Shown here piece by piece: positions 7,776 to 17,782 of a stretch of DNA of 64,000 bases (its first letter is position 1; each line of letters opens with the position of its first letter). Under the pieces are notes generated by a model that saw only the letters and a list, made by a program, of their open reading frames with translations, ran no database searches and was not told the DNA's origin. The position numbers and the translations under genes were made by a program. The stretch is from Psittacicella hinzii (lineage in GTDB: Bacteria; Pseudomonadota; Gammaproteobacteria; Enterobacterales; Psittacicellaceae): positions 55,707-119,706 of the forward strand of contig NZ_NRHC01000016.1 of assembly GCF_003585885.1 (NCBI RefSeq), written 5' to 3'.

Positions 7776-8127
7776 CCGTATTGCAGGCGTTAACATTCCT
7801 GATCAAAAACATGCTGTAATTGCTCTAACTGCAATCTATGGTATTGGTGCAACACGTGCTAAACACATCTGTGAAGCTACTGGTATTGCTCCAAGTACAA
7901 AGATCAAGGAATTATCAGAAGAACAAATCGAACAGTTACGTGCTGAAGTTGCTAAATTCACTGTAGAAGGTGACTTACGTCGTGAAGTTAACATGAGCAT
8001 CAAACGTCTAACAGACTTAGGTTGCTACCGTGGCTTACGTCACCGTCGTGGTTTACCAGTGCGTGGTCAACGTACTAAGACTAATGCGAGAACTCGTAAA
8101 GGTCCTGCTAAACCAATTAAGAAATAA
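7771..8127 (+). CDS. rpsM: 30S ribosomal protein S13
   Basis: A 118-residue protein of the small-subunit head that contacts tRNA and the 50S subunit. It reads [20 protein letters not shown] at the start and ends [18 protein letters not shown], the standard S13 sequence. A GTG two codons upstream is in frame, but the ATG at 7771 with AGGAG five bases before it is the family start. First gene of the alpha operon. Confidence 0.97.
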   Translation: MARIAGVNIPDQKHAVIALTAIYGIGATRAKHICEATGIAPSTKIKELSEEQIEQLRAEVAKFTVEGDLRREVNMSIKRLTDLGCYRGLRHRRGLPVRGQRTKTNARTRKGPAKPIKK

Positions 8128-8144
8128 TCGGAGAATAAAGTAAC

Positions 8145-8537
8145 ATGGCTAATCCTGCTCGTAACACACGTGCAAAACGTGTTAAAAAGAACGTAGTTGA
8201 TGGTGTTGCACATATCCACGCTTCTTTCAATAATACAATCGTTACTATTACAGATCGTCAAGGTAATGCGTTAGCATGGGCTACAGCTGGTGGTTCTGGT
8301 TTCCGTGGTTCACGTAAATCTACTCCATTCGCTGGTCAAGTAGCTGCTGAACGTGTAGCTGAAAAATGTAAAGAATTCGGCTTAAAAAATCTTGATGTTC
8401 GCGTAAAAGGTCCTGGTCCAGGTCGTGAATCAACAATTCGTGCATTAAATGCAGCTGGTTACAAAATCACTAGCATTATTGATGTAACACCTATCCCTCA
8501 CAACGGTTGTCGTCCTCCGAAAAAACGTCGTGTTTAA
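8145..8537 (+). CDS. rpsK: 30S ribosomal protein S11
   Basis: A 130-residue platform protein of the 30S subunit. Conserved blocks [36 protein letters not shown] and the closing [15 protein letters not shown] are intact. It begins 17 bases after rpsM in the alpha operon, with GGAG upstream of the ATG. Confidence 0.97.
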   Translation: MANPARNTRAKRVKKNVVDGVAHIHASFNNTIVTITDRQGNALAWATAGGSGFRGSRKSTPFAGQVAAERVAEKCKEFGLKNLDVRVKGPGPGRESTIRALNAAGYKITSIIDVTPIPHNGCRPPKKRRV

Positions 8538-8577
8538 TTAACAACGTTATCGGTAGAAATATTGGAGAAAGCATAAA

Positions 8578-9213
8578 ATGGCAAGATATTTAGGACCTAA
8601 AGTAAAACTAAGCCGTCGTGAAGGAACAGATTTATTCTTAAAATCATCTTTACGTGGTTTAGAAAATAAATTAAAGAAAGGTCGTTTAGAAACTGCACCT
8701 GGTCAACACGGTGCTCGTAGAGCTCGTTTATCTGACTACGGTAATCAATTACGTGAAAAACAAAAAGTTCGTCGTTTATACGGTATTTTAGAGCGTCAGT
8801 TCCGCAACTATTACTTTGAAGCGAACCGCTTAAAAGGTAATACAGGTGAGAACTTATTACAATTATTAGAAAGCCGTTTAGACAATACAGTTTACAGAAT
8901 GGGGTTCGCAGCAACTCGTGCTGAAGCTCGTCAACTAGTAAGTCACAAAAGCGTTTTAGTTAACGGTAAAGTGGTAAACATTCCTTCTTACCAATTAAAA
9001 GCAAGCGATGTTGTATCAATCCGTGAAAAAGCTAAGAAACAAGTTCGTATTAAATCAGCTCTTGAATTAGCTAAAAACCGTTTAAGCGCTACATGGTTAG
9101 ACGTTGATGCTGATAAAATGGAAGGTGTTTTCAAAGCTGTTCCAGAACGCTCAGAAATCCCAGCTGATATCATTATCAATGAACAGTTAATTATCGAGTT
9201 ATACTCAAAATAA
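8578..9213 (+). CDS. rpsD: 30S ribosomal protein S4
   Basis: A 211-residue primary 16S rRNA-binding protein and, in the E. coli paradigm, the translational repressor of this operon. The S4 N-terminal part ([20 protein letters not shown]) and the S4 RNA-binding fold ([24 protein letters not shown]) are clear. It is a few residues longer than E. coli S4 (206). Unlike E. coli, the first block lacks the [12 protein letters not shown] cysteine. Its expected target is the structured leader just before rpsM. Confidence 0.97.
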   Translation: MARYLGPKVKLSRREGTDLFLKSSLRGLENKLKKGRLETAPGQHGARRARLSDYGNQLREKQKVRRLYGILERQFRNYYFEANRLKGNTGENLLQLLESRLDNTVYRMGFAATRAEARQLVSHKSVLVNGKVVNIPSYQLKASDVVSIREKAKKQVRIKSALELAKNRLSATWLDVDADKMEGVFKAVPERSEIPADIIINEQLIIELYSK

Positions 9214-9245
9214 TTAGTCTGAAATAATATCAAGTAGAGGATTTT

Positions 9246-10253
9246 ATGGAATCAAAAAGTACTAAACTTCTTACTCCATCCACGATTGACATTGAAGAGT
9301 ATGCAGAACCATATTTTTCGAAAGTTTCATTACAACCTTTAGAACGTGGTTTTGGACATACTTTAGGAAACAGTTTACGTCGTATCCTCTTATCTGTTAT
9401 GCCTGGTGCAGCTGTTACCGAAGTTTGTATTGAAGGTATACAGCAAGAATACGATACAATTAAAGGTGTTCAAGAAGATGTATTAAACATTCTTCTGAAT
9501 TTCCAAGAGTTAGCTGTAAAACTAGCTGACGACATGGATGAGGTTATCGTTCAGTTTGAGAAAAAAGGCGTTGGTCCTTTAAAAGCTGGCGATGTAATCT
9601 TACAACCTGGCGTAGAAGTAATTAATAAAGATTTAGTTCTTTGTAACTTAACTTCACCTAAAGCTGAAATTCGTATTTATGCACGCATTCAGACTGGTAC
9701 TGGTTATTCTCCAGCTAGAGATCGTCGCGAAAAAGGTGTAGAACCAAAAATTAGCATCCTTGGCTCAAAAACTGTGTTATTAGACGCTAAATTTGCTCCA
9801 GTAAAAGTAGTGAATTATGAAGTAGCTAATGCTCGTCACGGTCAATCAAACGACTATGACAAGTTAACCATTACTTTACAAACAAATGGAACTATTGATC
9901 CAGAAGATGCTATTCGTCATGCTGCTTCAATTTTACATCAACAACTACTTCCTTTTGTAGATCTTCAAGCTATTGAGCAACAAGCAGAACCAACTGTTAA
10001 AAAACCTGAATTTGAACCGATCTTATTAGAATCTGTTGATGCATTAGAGTTAACTGTTCGTTCAGCTAACTGCTTAAAAGCAGAGAACATTCGCTACATT
10101 GGTGACTTAGTTCAGAAAAGCGAAGTTGACTTACTTAAAGCACCTAACTTAGGTCGTAAGTCACTAAATGAGATCAAGGATATTCTTAAAAATCATGGTC
10201 TTCAATTAGGTACACGCCTAATGAATTGGCCACCAGCAGAACTTAAATATTAA
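9246..10253 (+). CDS. rpoA: RNA polymerase alpha subunit
   Basis: A 335-residue alpha subunit. The N-terminal domain (about 1-235) carries the assembly motif [24 protein letters not shown] linker of roughly 20 residues leads to the C-terminal domain (about 255-325), with DNA/activator-binding [19 protein letters not shown] including the conserved arginine that binds UP elements. The C-terminus ends NWPPAELKY. It is in the normal place between rpsD and rplQ and presumably co-regulated. Confidence 0.98.
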   Translation: MESKSTKLLTPSTIDIEEYAEPYFSKVSLQPLERGFGHTLGNSLRRILLSVMPGAAVTEVCIEGIQQEYDTIKGVQEDVLNILLNFQELAVKLADDMDEVIVQFEKKGVGPLKAGDVILQPGVEVINKDLVLCNLTSPKAEIRIYARIQTGTGYSPARDRREKGVEPKISILGSKTVLLDAKFAPVKVVNYEVANARHGQSNDYDKLTITLQTNGTIDPEDAIRHAASILHQQLLPFVDLQAIEQQAEPTVKKPEFEPILLESVDALELTVRSANCLKAENIRYIGDLVQKSEVDLLKAPNLGRKSLNEIKDILKNHGLQLGTRLMNWPPAELKY

Positions 10254-10281
10254 AAGTTCAGCTTACTAGGAGTTTTAATAG

Positions 10282-10650
10282 ATGCGCCATCTAAAAACTG
10301 GTCGTAAACTAAACCGCAATAGTGCACATCGTAAAGCGTTGTTCCGTAACTTATCTATTGCTTTAGTTGAACACGAAGTTATCAAGACAACTTTACCTAA
10401 AGCTAAAGAATTACGTTCTTACATTGAACCATTAATCACTTTAGCTAAAGAAGACACAACTGCTAACCGTCGTTTAGCGTTTGCTCGTTTAGGTAATAAC
10501 AAAGAAGCTGTTAAAAAATTATTCGACGTATTAGGTCCATTATTTAAAGATCGTAAAGGTGGTTACACTCGTATCCTTAAATACGGTTACCGTGCAGGTG
10601 ACGCAGCACCTATGGCGATTATCGAATTAGTTGAAAAATCAGCTAAATAA
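10282..10650 (+). CDS. rplQ: 50S ribosomal protein L17
   Basis: A 122-residue large-subunit protein. The start [23 protein letters not shown] and the middle [20 protein letters not shown] are diagnostic. It is slightly shorter than E. coli L17 (127), ending soon after the conserved [22 protein letters not shown] block. It is the last gene of the alpha operon and is followed by a terminator. Confidence 0.97.
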   Translation: MRHLKTGRKLNRNSAHRKALFRNLSIALVEHEVIKTTLPKAKELRSYIEPLITLAKEDTTANRRLAFARLGNNKEAVKKLFDVLGPLFKDRKGGYTRILKYGYRAGDAAPMAIIELVEKSAK

Positions 10651-10658
10651 TTGTTTAT

Positions 10659-10690
10659 AAAGAGGAATCCTTAATAAGGGTTCCTCTTTT
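10659..10690 (+). terminator. Terminator of the alpha operon
   Basis: A 12-base stem with one G-T pair (10659-10670 with 10678-10689) and a 7-base loop runs into TTTT. It separates rplQ from ppa. Confidence 0.85.
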
Positions 10691-10718
10691 GCATATGTAA
10701 GATTTTTATTCAGTTTTT

Positions 10719-10736
10719 TGGTAAAATTGATATAAT
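10719..10736 (+). promoter_or_regulatory. Promoter(s) of ppa
   Basis: Two overlapping extended -10 boxes are visible: TGGTAAAAT (10719-10727) and TGATATAAT (10728-10736). The -35 region is poor. Leader length would be about 35-45 bases. Confidence 0.6.
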
Positions 10737-10780
10737 ATATATGCTTATCTTCGGATATTTTTAAATAATTAAGGATTTTT

Positions 10781-11311
10781 ATGTTATTAGAAAAAGTTCC
10801 TGCGGGTAAAGATTTACCACATGATTTCAATGTTGTAATTGAAATTCCAGCATATACTAATCCAGTTAAATATGAAGTGGATAAAGAGTCTGGTGCTCTT
10901 TACTGTGATCGTTTTATCGGTACAGCAATGGTTTATCCTCTAAACTATGGTTTTATTAATCAAACTTTATCATTAGATGGTGATCCAGTTGACGTATTAG
11001 TATTAACACCTTTCCCATTAGTACACGGTGCTGTAATTCGTTGTCGTGCTGTAGGTGTATTAAAAATGACTGACGAGTCAGGTGTTGATGCTAAAGTATT
11101 AGCTGTTCCACACGATAAAATTGCCCCTATGTACAAAGATATTCAAGATATCAATGATTTCCCTGAATATCTAAAAGAACAAACTAAACACTTTTTCGAA
11201 CACTATAAAGACTTAGAAAAAGGTAAATGGGTTAAAGTTGAAGCTTGGGAAGACAAAGCGTCTGCTGAAAAAGAAATCCTAGATAGCTACAATCGTTACC
11301 ACAACAAATAA
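10781..11311 (+). CDS. ppa: Inorganic pyrophosphatase
   Basis: A cytosolic family-I enzyme that hydrolyses pyrophosphate released by biosynthetic reactions. At 176 residues it matches E. coli Ppa. The metal-binding loop DGDPVDVLV (Asp66, Asp68, Asp71), the VPAGKDLP start and the [18 protein letters not shown] block are intact. It is a single gene bounded by terminators on both sides. Confidence 0.97.
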   Translation: MLLEKVPAGKDLPHDFNVVIEIPAYTNPVKYEVDKESGALYCDRFIGTAMVYPLNYGFINQTLSLDGDPVDVLVLTPFPLVHGAVIRCRAVGVLKMTDESGVDAKVLAVPHDKIAPMYKDIQDINDFPEYLKEQTKHFFEHYKDLEKGKWVKVEAWEDKASAEKEILDSYNRYHNK

Positions 11312-11319
11312 TTAAGAAT

Positions 11320-11350
11320 AAAAGCGAGAAGTGTTTCTCGCTTTTACTTT
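11320..11350 (+). terminator. Terminator of ppa
   Basis: An AAAAGCGAGAA stem (from 11320) pairs across a GTGT loop with TTCTCGCTTTT, followed by ACTTTT. The stem is perfect. Confidence 0.87.
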
Positions 11351-11373
11351 TATAATTTAATGGATTATTTTGG

Positions 11374-13938
11374 ATGTATATTGAAGTAGTAGTACCTGTA
11401 AATTTAAATCAGACTTTCTTTTATAAGCTTGATCCCTCTCTTGGTGAAGTAAGAGTAGGTGGGATAGTCTATGTAAATTTTAATGGTAGAGATATACATG
11501 CGGTTGTAATTAATCTTTTAGCACAAGTAGACCCTAAGATTAAGAGAGTCAAACCTGTACTAAAAGTAGTAAATCCCCAGTACTTTGGTGCTGAACTTTT
11601 AAAAAGTTTGAAGTTTGCAAGTAATTATTATATTGCAAGTTTAGGTAATACTTTATTTGCAGCTTTACCACCACTTTATCGTACAAGCCTACCAAAGGTT
11701 AGTAGTTTTTACTTAGTTAAATATGAATTTTCGCCCTCAATTTTTAATTTAATAAGTATTTATTTCGCTACAAAAATTACGAGTTTGCTAGAATTAAATC
11801 TATTCATAGAGAATAGTCTACTAGGGAAAGAAAGCTCTGATGATTTTGCTAACTTAGCAATGTTATTGAGTGCTCCTTTAAGTGCAAATGAAAGAACCTT
11901 AGAGTTCAAAACCTATTTAAAAGATTCAGAAATCAATTTAACAATATTTAAATTGATTCTTAATTTAGTTCAAAGTAACTATTTTCTTTATAGACTTAAG
12001 ACTAAATATCCATACTTAACCAGTAATGAAGAGTTAAGTTTGGATTCTTTAACTTATCATGAGATTTTACAGTTAAGTAAACAAACTCCTAAGGTCAATC
12101 AAAATAGTAAATCTTTTGAGTTTTTAGTTTCACAACAGCTTATAAACTTAGAAAGTACAATAGTTACTTGTCAAAGTGCATCTATACCAGAATTCAAACA
12201 ACGTGCAAGTAAATGGTTTGCACCTTATCAAAACTCTCCAATAGAAGATATTCATGGGGAGTTAATTAACCAAGGTAATAAACTCCAATTAAATGCGCAA
12301 CAGCAACAGGTTTATCAAGAAGTAACTAGAGCAACCGGTTATAATGCCTATCTACTAGATGGTGTAACAGGTTCTGGTAAAACTGAGGTATATTTACAGA
12401 TAATTGAGTACTACCTCTTACAAGGTAAAAGTTGCTTAGTTTTAGTGCCTGAAATAGGTTTAACACCACAGACAGTTAGTCGCTTCAAAAATCGTTTTAA
12501 TGTTAAGATAGGAATAATCCATTCTAATATTGATGATGAAAGTAAAAATCAGTTAGTAAAAGAATGTCTTAATGGTGAAATAAGTATTTTAATTGGTACG
12601 AGATCAGCGGTTTTTATGCAAATGCAGAACCTTGGTTGCATTATTTTAGATGAAGAGCATGATTCTTCATATAAACAACAAAATGACTTTCGTTACAATG
12701 CAAGAGATTTAGCCGCTGTGCGTGCAAACAACTTACAAGTACCAATTGTTATGGGGTCTGCAACTCCTAGTTTTACTAGTTTGTATAATGTTGCTATAAA
12801 CAAGTATAAACATCTAATTTTATCTCGTCGTGCAGCAACAACTAATGAAAATAAGACTATTATTTTAGATATACGTAAGCAAGATTTTGTTGGGATTGAA
12901 GATAAACGTGTTTTGTTAAATAAGGCTGGTATAACTGTAGATCTATGGAATTTAATGCAGGAAGAGCTAGGAAAGAATAATCAAGTATTACTTTTTCTTA
13001 ATCGACGTGGTTATGCTCCTCAATTAGTGTGCCATGATTGTGGCTATATTTTTCTTTGCCCAGATTGTGATCGTCCCCTAACTTATCATAGACGTAAACA
13101 TGAATTACATTGTCACAATTGTGGGATTAGATTTAGTCATATTCCAGACCATTGTCCGAGTTGTAATTCTACTTTTCTGGAGCCTTTAGGTGCAGGTACT
13201 GAACAGATTGAAAAATTGTGTGCAAATCTTTACGCTAGTGATAAAATAATTAGAATTGATAGAGATACCGCAAAGAACTCTGGAGAATTAGAGTATAATT
13301 TGAATAGAGCTCATAACACTGCGGGAGCTATTCTAATTGGCACCCAGATGCTAGCTAAAGGACACCATTTTGCAGATGTAACCTTAGTAGCTTTATTAAA
13401 TATAGATGGCTTAATGTTAAGTGAGGATTATCGCTCTAGTGAGAGATTAGCACAGTTATATGTTCAAGTAGCTGGTCGAGCTGGAAGAGAGAGTAAGCCA
13501 GGTATGGTGGTTTTGCAAACTGCAATGCCTCACGAGAAGATCTATCACGACCTTTTAACTTTGAGCTACTTCAATTTTGCAAATCTATATTTACAAATAA
13601 GAAGGGATTTAAATTACCCACCATTTACTCATCAAGCTTATTTAGCTCTAAGACATCAGAACCAAGAAATAGTAGTTCTTTTAGCACAAGAGTTAATGAA
13701 ACTTTTAACGCAAACCATAAATGAGTATGGTGATGGAAAATTGGCTAATTCTGTAAATTTATATGATGTAGGAAAACAAAATAAACTACATAAGTTTGTC
13801 ATAGATTTCATTGTTGCCGATAGAAAGGCTAGAAATGAGATTCTCCAGAAAGTGAATAGAGAATTCTATGAAAGTGAACTATACAAAAGACATAGACCTA
13901 TTTTCTATATAGATGTTGATCCTTATGACCTAAACTAG
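11374..13938 (+). CDS. priA: Primosomal replication-restart helicase PriA
   Basis: A 3'-to-5' DNA helicase that reloads the replisome at stalled forks. At 854 residues it is about 120 longer than E. coli PriA (732). The N-terminal DNA-binding domain (1-100) starts MYIEVVVPVNLNQTFFYKLD. Residues about 105-290 are poorly conserved and hold the extra length. Helicase motifs follow: Walker A GVTGSGKT (330-337), DEEH (426-429), GSATPS (461-466). The zinc module has eight cysteines (553, 556, 562, 565, 580, 583, 594, 597), then GTEQIEKL, GTQMLAKGHHF and QVAGRAGRE. The ftsN-like gene follows after 17 bases. Confidence 0.95.
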   Translation: MYIEVVVPVNLNQTFFYKLDPSLGEVRVGGIVYVNFNGRDIHAVVINLLAQVDPKIKRVKPVLKVVNPQYFGAELLKSLKFASNYYIASLGNTLFAALPPLYRTSLPKVSSFYLVKYEFSPSIFNLISIYFATKITSLLELNLFIENSLLGKESSDDFANLAMLLSAPLSANERTLEFKTYLKDSEINLTIFKLILNLVQSNYFLYRLKTKYPYLTSNEELSLDSLTYHEILQLSKQTPKVNQNSKSFEFLVSQQLINLESTIVTCQSASIPEFKQRASKWFAPYQNSPIEDIHGELINQGNKLQLNAQQQQVYQEVTRATGYNAYLLDGVTGSGKTEVYLQIIEYYLLQGKSCLVLVPEIGLTPQTVSRFKNRFNVKIGIIHSNIDDESKNQLVKECLNGEISILIGTRSAVFMQMQNLGCIILDEEHDSSYKQQNDFRYNARDLAAVRANNLQVPIVMGSATPSFTSLYNVAINKYKHLILSRRAATTNENKTIILDIRKQDFVGIEDKRVLLNKAGITVDLWNLMQEELGKNNQVLLFLNRRGYAPQLVCHDCGYIFLCPDCDRPLTYHRRKHELHCHNCGIRFSHIPDHCPSCNSTFLEPLGAGTEQIEKLCANLYASDKIIRIDRDTAKNSGELEYNLNRAHNTAGAILIGTQMLAKGHHFADVTLVALLNIDGLMLSEDYRSSERLAQLYVQVAGRAGRESKPGMVVLQTAMPHEKIYHDLLTLSYFNFANLYLQIRRDLNYPPFTHQAYLALRHQNQEIVVLLAQELMKLLTQTINEYGDGKLANSVNLYDVGKQNKLHKFVIDFIVADRKARNEILQKVNREFYESELYKRHRPIFYIDVDPYDLN

Positions 13939-13955
13939 CTTTTGAGGAAGCTTAT

Positions 13956-14789
13956 ATGAAGTTTCTAGCTTATCACAGAAAAGAAAATTACTTTGTAAAG
14001 ATATTAAGAAATATTAATAACTTTATTGATTCAACCATAAAGTATTTAAATAAATCTATTTTTGAAATTAAAGGTAGACAAGTAAGACGTGCGGATATTT
14101 TACTTGTACTGCTAGTACTTTTAATAGCTGTATATAGCATTAGAGGTATTTATAAAAACAATATAAGTTCCTCACACTCTCGTGTTACAACTGCAAAAGT
14201 AGTTGAAGTGGCTGAAGTACCAAAAGAAACTTGGGGTTATATCTCATTCTTTGAAGATAATAAAAACTATTTAGTCTTAGATGAAACAAGACCTAGCGAA
14301 GCTCCAAACTATGCTCACCCATATGTAAGCATGACAAAAGAGCAAAAAGAAATAGTTGACAAGCTCAGAAGTTCTTTAAATTTATCTACTCCTACTTTAA
14401 CGGCAATAGACAACACGATTGAAGAGCAAAATGATTTAGTTGTAGATCCAAGCACGGTAGAAACTTCAGTTGTTCCTGCGCAAGAAGCATTAAAGCAGGA
14501 AGAAGCTGAAAAAAATGCAGGATTAACGGATAAAACTACAGCGCAACAAAGCAATACTACGCAAGAGGTTAGTAAACCTATAACTCTAACTTGTGGTCCT
14601 TTTCTTGATCAAAGTTCGGCAAGTAAATACATTAGTTATCTAAAAAATAGCCCTAGAAAAGTATTTACTCAGAGTAATGTAAGTGTATCTTCTGAAAATG
14701 ATACTCTTTATTGGTTAAAAATTTCAGGTAATTTAACTGAAGCAGATTCCTCTTGGTTACAAAGATATTACGCTTTTAAATGTAATTAA
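13956..14789 (+). CDS. ftsN: FtsN-like division protein with SPOR-type C-terminus
   Basis: A 277-residue bitopic inner-membrane protein: cytoplasmic basic N-terminus, one membrane helix (about 47-64), a periplasmic linker rich in Glu, Thr, Ser and Gln (about 75-207) and a C-terminal domain (209-277) shaped like a SPOR peptidoglycan-binding domain. Cys213 in TLTCGPF and Cys276 at the C-terminus sit where E. coli FtsN has its disulfide pair. The gene is directly downstream of priA, as ftsN is near priA in many gammaproteobacteria. FtsN activates septal peptidoglycan synthesis. Sequence similarity is low outside the architecture, so another SPOR protein is possible. Confidence 0.6.
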   Translation: MKFLAYHRKENYFVKILRNINNFIDSTIKYLNKSIFEIKGRQVRRADILLVLLVLLIAVYSIRGIYKNNISSSHSRVTTAKVVEVAEVPKETWGYISFFEDNKNYLVLDETRPSEAPNYAHPYVSMTKEQKEIVDKLRSSLNLSTPTLTAIDNTIEEQNDLVVDPSTVETSVVPAQEALKQEEAEKNAGLTDKTTAQQSNTTQEVSKPITLTCGPFLDQSSASKYISYLKNSPRKVFTQSNVSVSSENDTLYWLKISGNLTEADSSWLQRYYAFKCN

Positions 14790-14790
14790 T

Positions 14791-14830
14791 AAAAAAGAGC
14801 TACTTGTAAATATAACAAGTAGCTCTTTTT
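14791..14830. terminator. Two-way terminator between the ftsN-like gene and rpiA
   Basis: A long stem of about 16 bp (14791-14807 with 14815-14830) is flanked by A and T runs. It serves the two convergent genes and touches the rpiA stop codon. Confidence 0.9.
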
Positions 14831-15469
14831 TTATTCAGCAACTAAAGTTAAAGTTGCTTTGTTTTGAGCAAAGATTCCATTAGAAACTACGCCTGGAATA
14901 TTATTGATAGTTTGTTCCATTGCAATAGGATCTTTAATAATGAAATCTCTTACATCTAAGATTATATTGCCGTTATCGGTAATGCAATTTTCACGAAAAA
15001 CAGGATTTCCACCTAATTTTTTTAATGCACGACTAACAGCTTCTCTTGCCATAGGAATAACTTCTACAGGTAAAGCAAACGTTGTTCCTAAATTTTCAAC
15101 TTTTTTAGATTTGTCAACGATACAAATAAAAGATTTACTTATACTTGCAACAATTTTTTCTCTCGTTAAAGCAGCGCCACCACCTTTAGTCATAAAGCCT
15201 TCAGAAGTAACTTCATCAGCTCCGTCAATATAAACATCTAAAGATTCAACTTCATTCGCGTCAAGTACTTTAATACCAACACTACGAAGAGTACGCTCAC
15301 TTTCTTTAGAAGCAGCCACTGCGGCTTCAACTTTAAAAGGTAATTCATGCAATAAGTTAATAAAGATATTAACAGTTGAACCTGAACCTACCCCTAATAC
15401 CTGATTTGGTTTTACGTATTGTAAAGCTTTTCTTGCTACTTCTTCTTTTAGTTGATTTTGAGTTTTCAT
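14831..15469 (-). CDS. rpiA: Ribose-5-phosphate isomerase A
   Basis: Interconverts ribose-5-P and ribulose-5-P in the pentose phosphate pathway. The 212-residue length is near E. coli RpiA (219). Motifs are VLGVGSGSTVNIF (phosphate loop), VYIDGADEV with the catalytic Asp, KGGGAALTREKI with the catalytic acid/base region, and VDKSKKVENLG. It lies 62 bases downstream of hemW on the same strand, so read-through from hemW is possible. Confidence 0.95.
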   Translation of the reverse strand: MKTQNQLKEEVARKALQYVKPNQVLGVGSGSTVNIFINLLHELPFKVEAAVAASKESERTLRSVGIKVLDANEVESLDVYIDGADEVTSEGFMTKGGGAALTREKIVASISKSFICIVDKSKKVENLGTTFALPVEVIPMAREAVSRALKKLGGNPVFRENCITDNGNIILDVRDFIIKDPIAMEQTINNIPGVVSNGIFAQNKATLTLVAE

Positions 15470-15531
15470 TGTAATTGCTTTGCAAAGTTTAACTGTAAAT
15501 TATTATAAACCAAAAAGCCATTACCTGTATG

Positions 15532-16710
15532 TTAATTTTCAGGAATTAAATCTTCTAAGATAGAGTTCAGGAAGTTATGACCAGTAGCCGTTAACTCCCA
15601 GGTGTTTTCTGTGCTAATGATGTTTCCATTCTTTATGTGCTTAGCCAAAGCTAATTCAGCAGTTTGCACATCTAAACCAGTAAAATCAACAAAGTCTTGT
15701 TTATTTACTGGGGTAAATAATCTAAAGCGGTTAAGAAAGTATTCAAATAAATAGTGTTCTTTTTCTACCTTAGTTACTGAAGAAATATAGTTACCTTTTA
15801 AATAACCTGCTGGATGTTTGGTTTTCATTGTGCGAATGATACCGTTGAGGTTGGTTATTTTTCCTGCAGCTCCACAACCAATTCCTAGATAATCATGGAA
15901 TTGCCAATAGTGCAAGTTATGCTCACATTGATTAACTTCTCCTAAAGAATAGGCACTAACTTCATATTGGTTATATCCATGTTCTTTAAGGAAAGCTTTC
16001 CCCTCTACTTCAATATCCCAAATATAATCACTATCAGGTAACTTAGGCGGACGTGAGTAGAACATAGTATGAGGTTCAATTGTCAGTTGGTACCAAGATA
16101 GGTGCGTTGGCTTTAAAGCAATAGCTTGTTTTAAATCATCTAATGCCTGCGAGATGGTTTGATTGGGTAAACCAAACATTAAGTCAACATTAACTTTTTT
16201 AAAGCCTGCAGAAAATGCAGCCTCAACGGCTTTTTGCGCTTGAGTATTACTATGAATTCTACCCAGAGTTTGTAAGTGCTGTTCATTGAAGCTTTGGATA
16301 CCAATAGATAAGCGGTTAACGCCAGCATCAAGAAAACCTTTAAATTTTTCTTGATCCACAGTACCAGGATTTGCCTCTAAAGTAATTTCACAATTTGGCA
16401 TTAAAGGTATAAGAGCTTTTACTCCTTCGATTATGTCTTTTATATTTTTGGGTTGTAAAATTGAAGGAGTTCCTCCACCAATAAAGATTGAAGATATTTT
16501 TCTTCCTTGGCTAAATTTTAGATCAGCTTTAAGATCTTCAATAAGGCAAGTAACATACTCATCGGCTGGAATTAATTCTTGATCAGGAGAATAACCATCA
16601 GCATCAATATTTTTAGTCTTAATACCATGGCTATTAAAATCACAGTATGGGCATTTTTGTACACACCACGGGATGTGGATATATAAACTGAGTGGAGGTA
16701 GTTTGATCAT
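15532..16710 (-). CDS. hemW: HemW heme chaperone (HemN-like radical SAM protein)
   Basis: A radical-SAM protein thought to insert heme into respiratory enzymes; it lacks true coproporphyrinogen oxidase function in studied cases. The 392-residue protein has the cluster motif C16-x3-C20-x2-C23 in HIPWCVQKCPYCDFNSHG, the SAM-binding IFIGGGTPS, and the ITLEANPGTV and NRLSIGIQSF blocks. The C-terminal HemN domain contains NRFRLFTPV. An insertion of about 15-18 residues follows the cluster motif (about 30-48) relative to E. coli. It begins 35 bases after lipA, across a terminator-like hairpin. Confidence 0.92.
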   Translation of the reverse strand: MIKLPPLSLYIHIPWCVQKCPYCDFNSHGIKTKNIDADGYSPDQELIPADEYVTCLIEDLKADLKFSQGRKISSIFIGGGTPSILQPKNIKDIIEGVKALIPLMPNCEITLEANPGTVDQEKFKGFLDAGVNRLSIGIQSFNEQHLQTLGRIHSNTQAQKAVEAAFSAGFKKVNVDLMFGLPNQTISQALDDLKQAIALKPTHLSWYQLTIEPHTMFYSRPPKLPDSDYIWDIEVEGKAFLKEHGYNQYEVSAYSLGEVNQCEHNLHYWQFHDYLGIGCGAAGKITNLNGIIRTMKTKHPAGYLKGNYISSVTKVEKEHYLFEYFLNRFRLFTPVNKQDFVDFTGLDVQTAELALAKHIKNGNIISTENTWELTATGHNFLNSILEDLIPEN

Positions 16711-16716
16711 AATAGT

Positions 16717-16747
16717 AAGAATAAAAGGATCGTCTTTTGACGATCCT
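16717..16747 (-). terminator. Hairpin overlapping the lipA stop codon
   Basis: On the minus strand a perfect 9-bp stem AGGATCGTC/GACGATCCT (16726-16747) with an AAAA loop is followed by TTTTATTC. Its 5' arm contains the first bases of the lipA stop codon region. With hemW starting a few bases later, it may attenuate hemW transcription. Confidence 0.65.
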
Positions 16748-17759
16748 ATAGTTCAGTTATTTTAGCATTAAGAATAGGTGCTGTATGGTCATTAAGTTCA
16801 TTGTTAACTATCTCTTTTGCTTGTAAGTCAGCATGATAAGATGAACGAACAAATGCTCCAACTGCAGCATGTTCAAAGCCTAGTTCTAGAGCGTATTTTC
16901 TAATCTCTTCAAACTCTGAAGGTGGTACATATCTCTGAACAGGATAATGGTATCTTGAAGGTTGTAAGTATTGTCCAATGGTAAGCATGGTTACACCATT
17001 TGCACGTAAGTCACGCATTACTTGGAATAATTCTTCATTAGTTTCACCAAGTCCAACCATTAACCCAGATTTTGTAGGGATATGAGGGAAACGTTCTTTA
17101 AATTTACGCAGTAGCTCTAAAGATTTTTCATAATTTGCCCCAGGTCTAATATCTCTATATAAACGTGGAACATTCTCTAGATTGTGGTTGAAAACATCAG
17201 GTGGAGCTACAGAAAGAGCATCTAATGCTCTATCAATGTGACCTCTAAAATCAGGTACTAAAGTTTCAACTTTAATATTTGGATTTAGACGTCTAACTTC
17301 GGTAACTACTTGAGCATAGTGGTTAGCACCACCATCACGTAAATCATCACGGTCTACAGAAGTAATAACCACATATTTTAAACGCATATCTTGTACTGTT
17401 TGCGCTAATTTGATAGGTTCTTCTGGATCCGGAGGTAATGGCTTACCATGCGCAACATCACAGAAAGGACAACGACGTGTACAAATAGCTCCTAAGATCA
17501 TAAAAGTAGCCGTACCATGACTAAAGCATTCATGGAGATTTGGACACGAAGCTTCTTCACAAACAGAGTGCAGAGAGTTTTTCCTTAAAGCACCTTTAAT
17601 TTCTCTAATACGAGAGTTATCAGCAGGAATTTTAATTTTTAACCAATCTGGTTTTTTTAAGAACTCTTGATTTGGATCAATATTTTTAACTGGAATAATT
17701 GAGGTTTTGGCAGCATCACGGTACTGAACCCCACGTTCCATTTTAAACTCTTTACCCAT
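16746..17759 (-). CDS. lipA: Lipoyl synthase
   Basis: A radical-SAM enzyme that inserts two sulfurs into protein-bound octanoyl groups. The 337-residue product has the auxiliary cluster cysteines Cys67, Cys72 and Cys78 in [15 protein letters not shown], the radical-SAM cysteines Cys93, Cys97 and Cys100 in CTRRCPFC, and the conserved closing RSSYHAD. It follows lipB by 23 bases, so octanoyl transfer and sulfur insertion are encoded in one operon. The ribosome site AAAGG is about 13 bases from the ATG. Confidence 0.97.
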   Translation of the reverse strand: MGKEFKMERGVQYRDAAKTSIIPVKNIDPNQEFLKKPDWLKIKIPADNSRIREIKGALRKNSLHSVCEEASCPNLHECFSHGTATFMILGAICTRRCPFCDVAHGKPLPPDPEEPIKLAQTVQDMRLKYVVITSVDRDDLRDGGANHYAQVVTEVRRLNPNIKVETLVPDFRGHIDRALDALSVAPPDVFNHNLENVPRLYRDIRPGANYEKSLELLRKFKERFPHIPTKSGLMVGLGETNEELFQVMRDLRANGVTMLTIGQYLQPSRYHYPVQRYVPPSEFEEIRKYALELGFEHAAVGAFVRSSYHADLQAKEIVNNELNDHTAPILNAKITEL

Positions 17760-17782
17760 AATTATTTATACCTTTTAAATCT

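Noticed and set aside
8067..9233. Minus-strand frames opposite rpsK and rpsD
   Set aside because: Overlap highly conserved ribosomal genes in full; compositional shadow frames.
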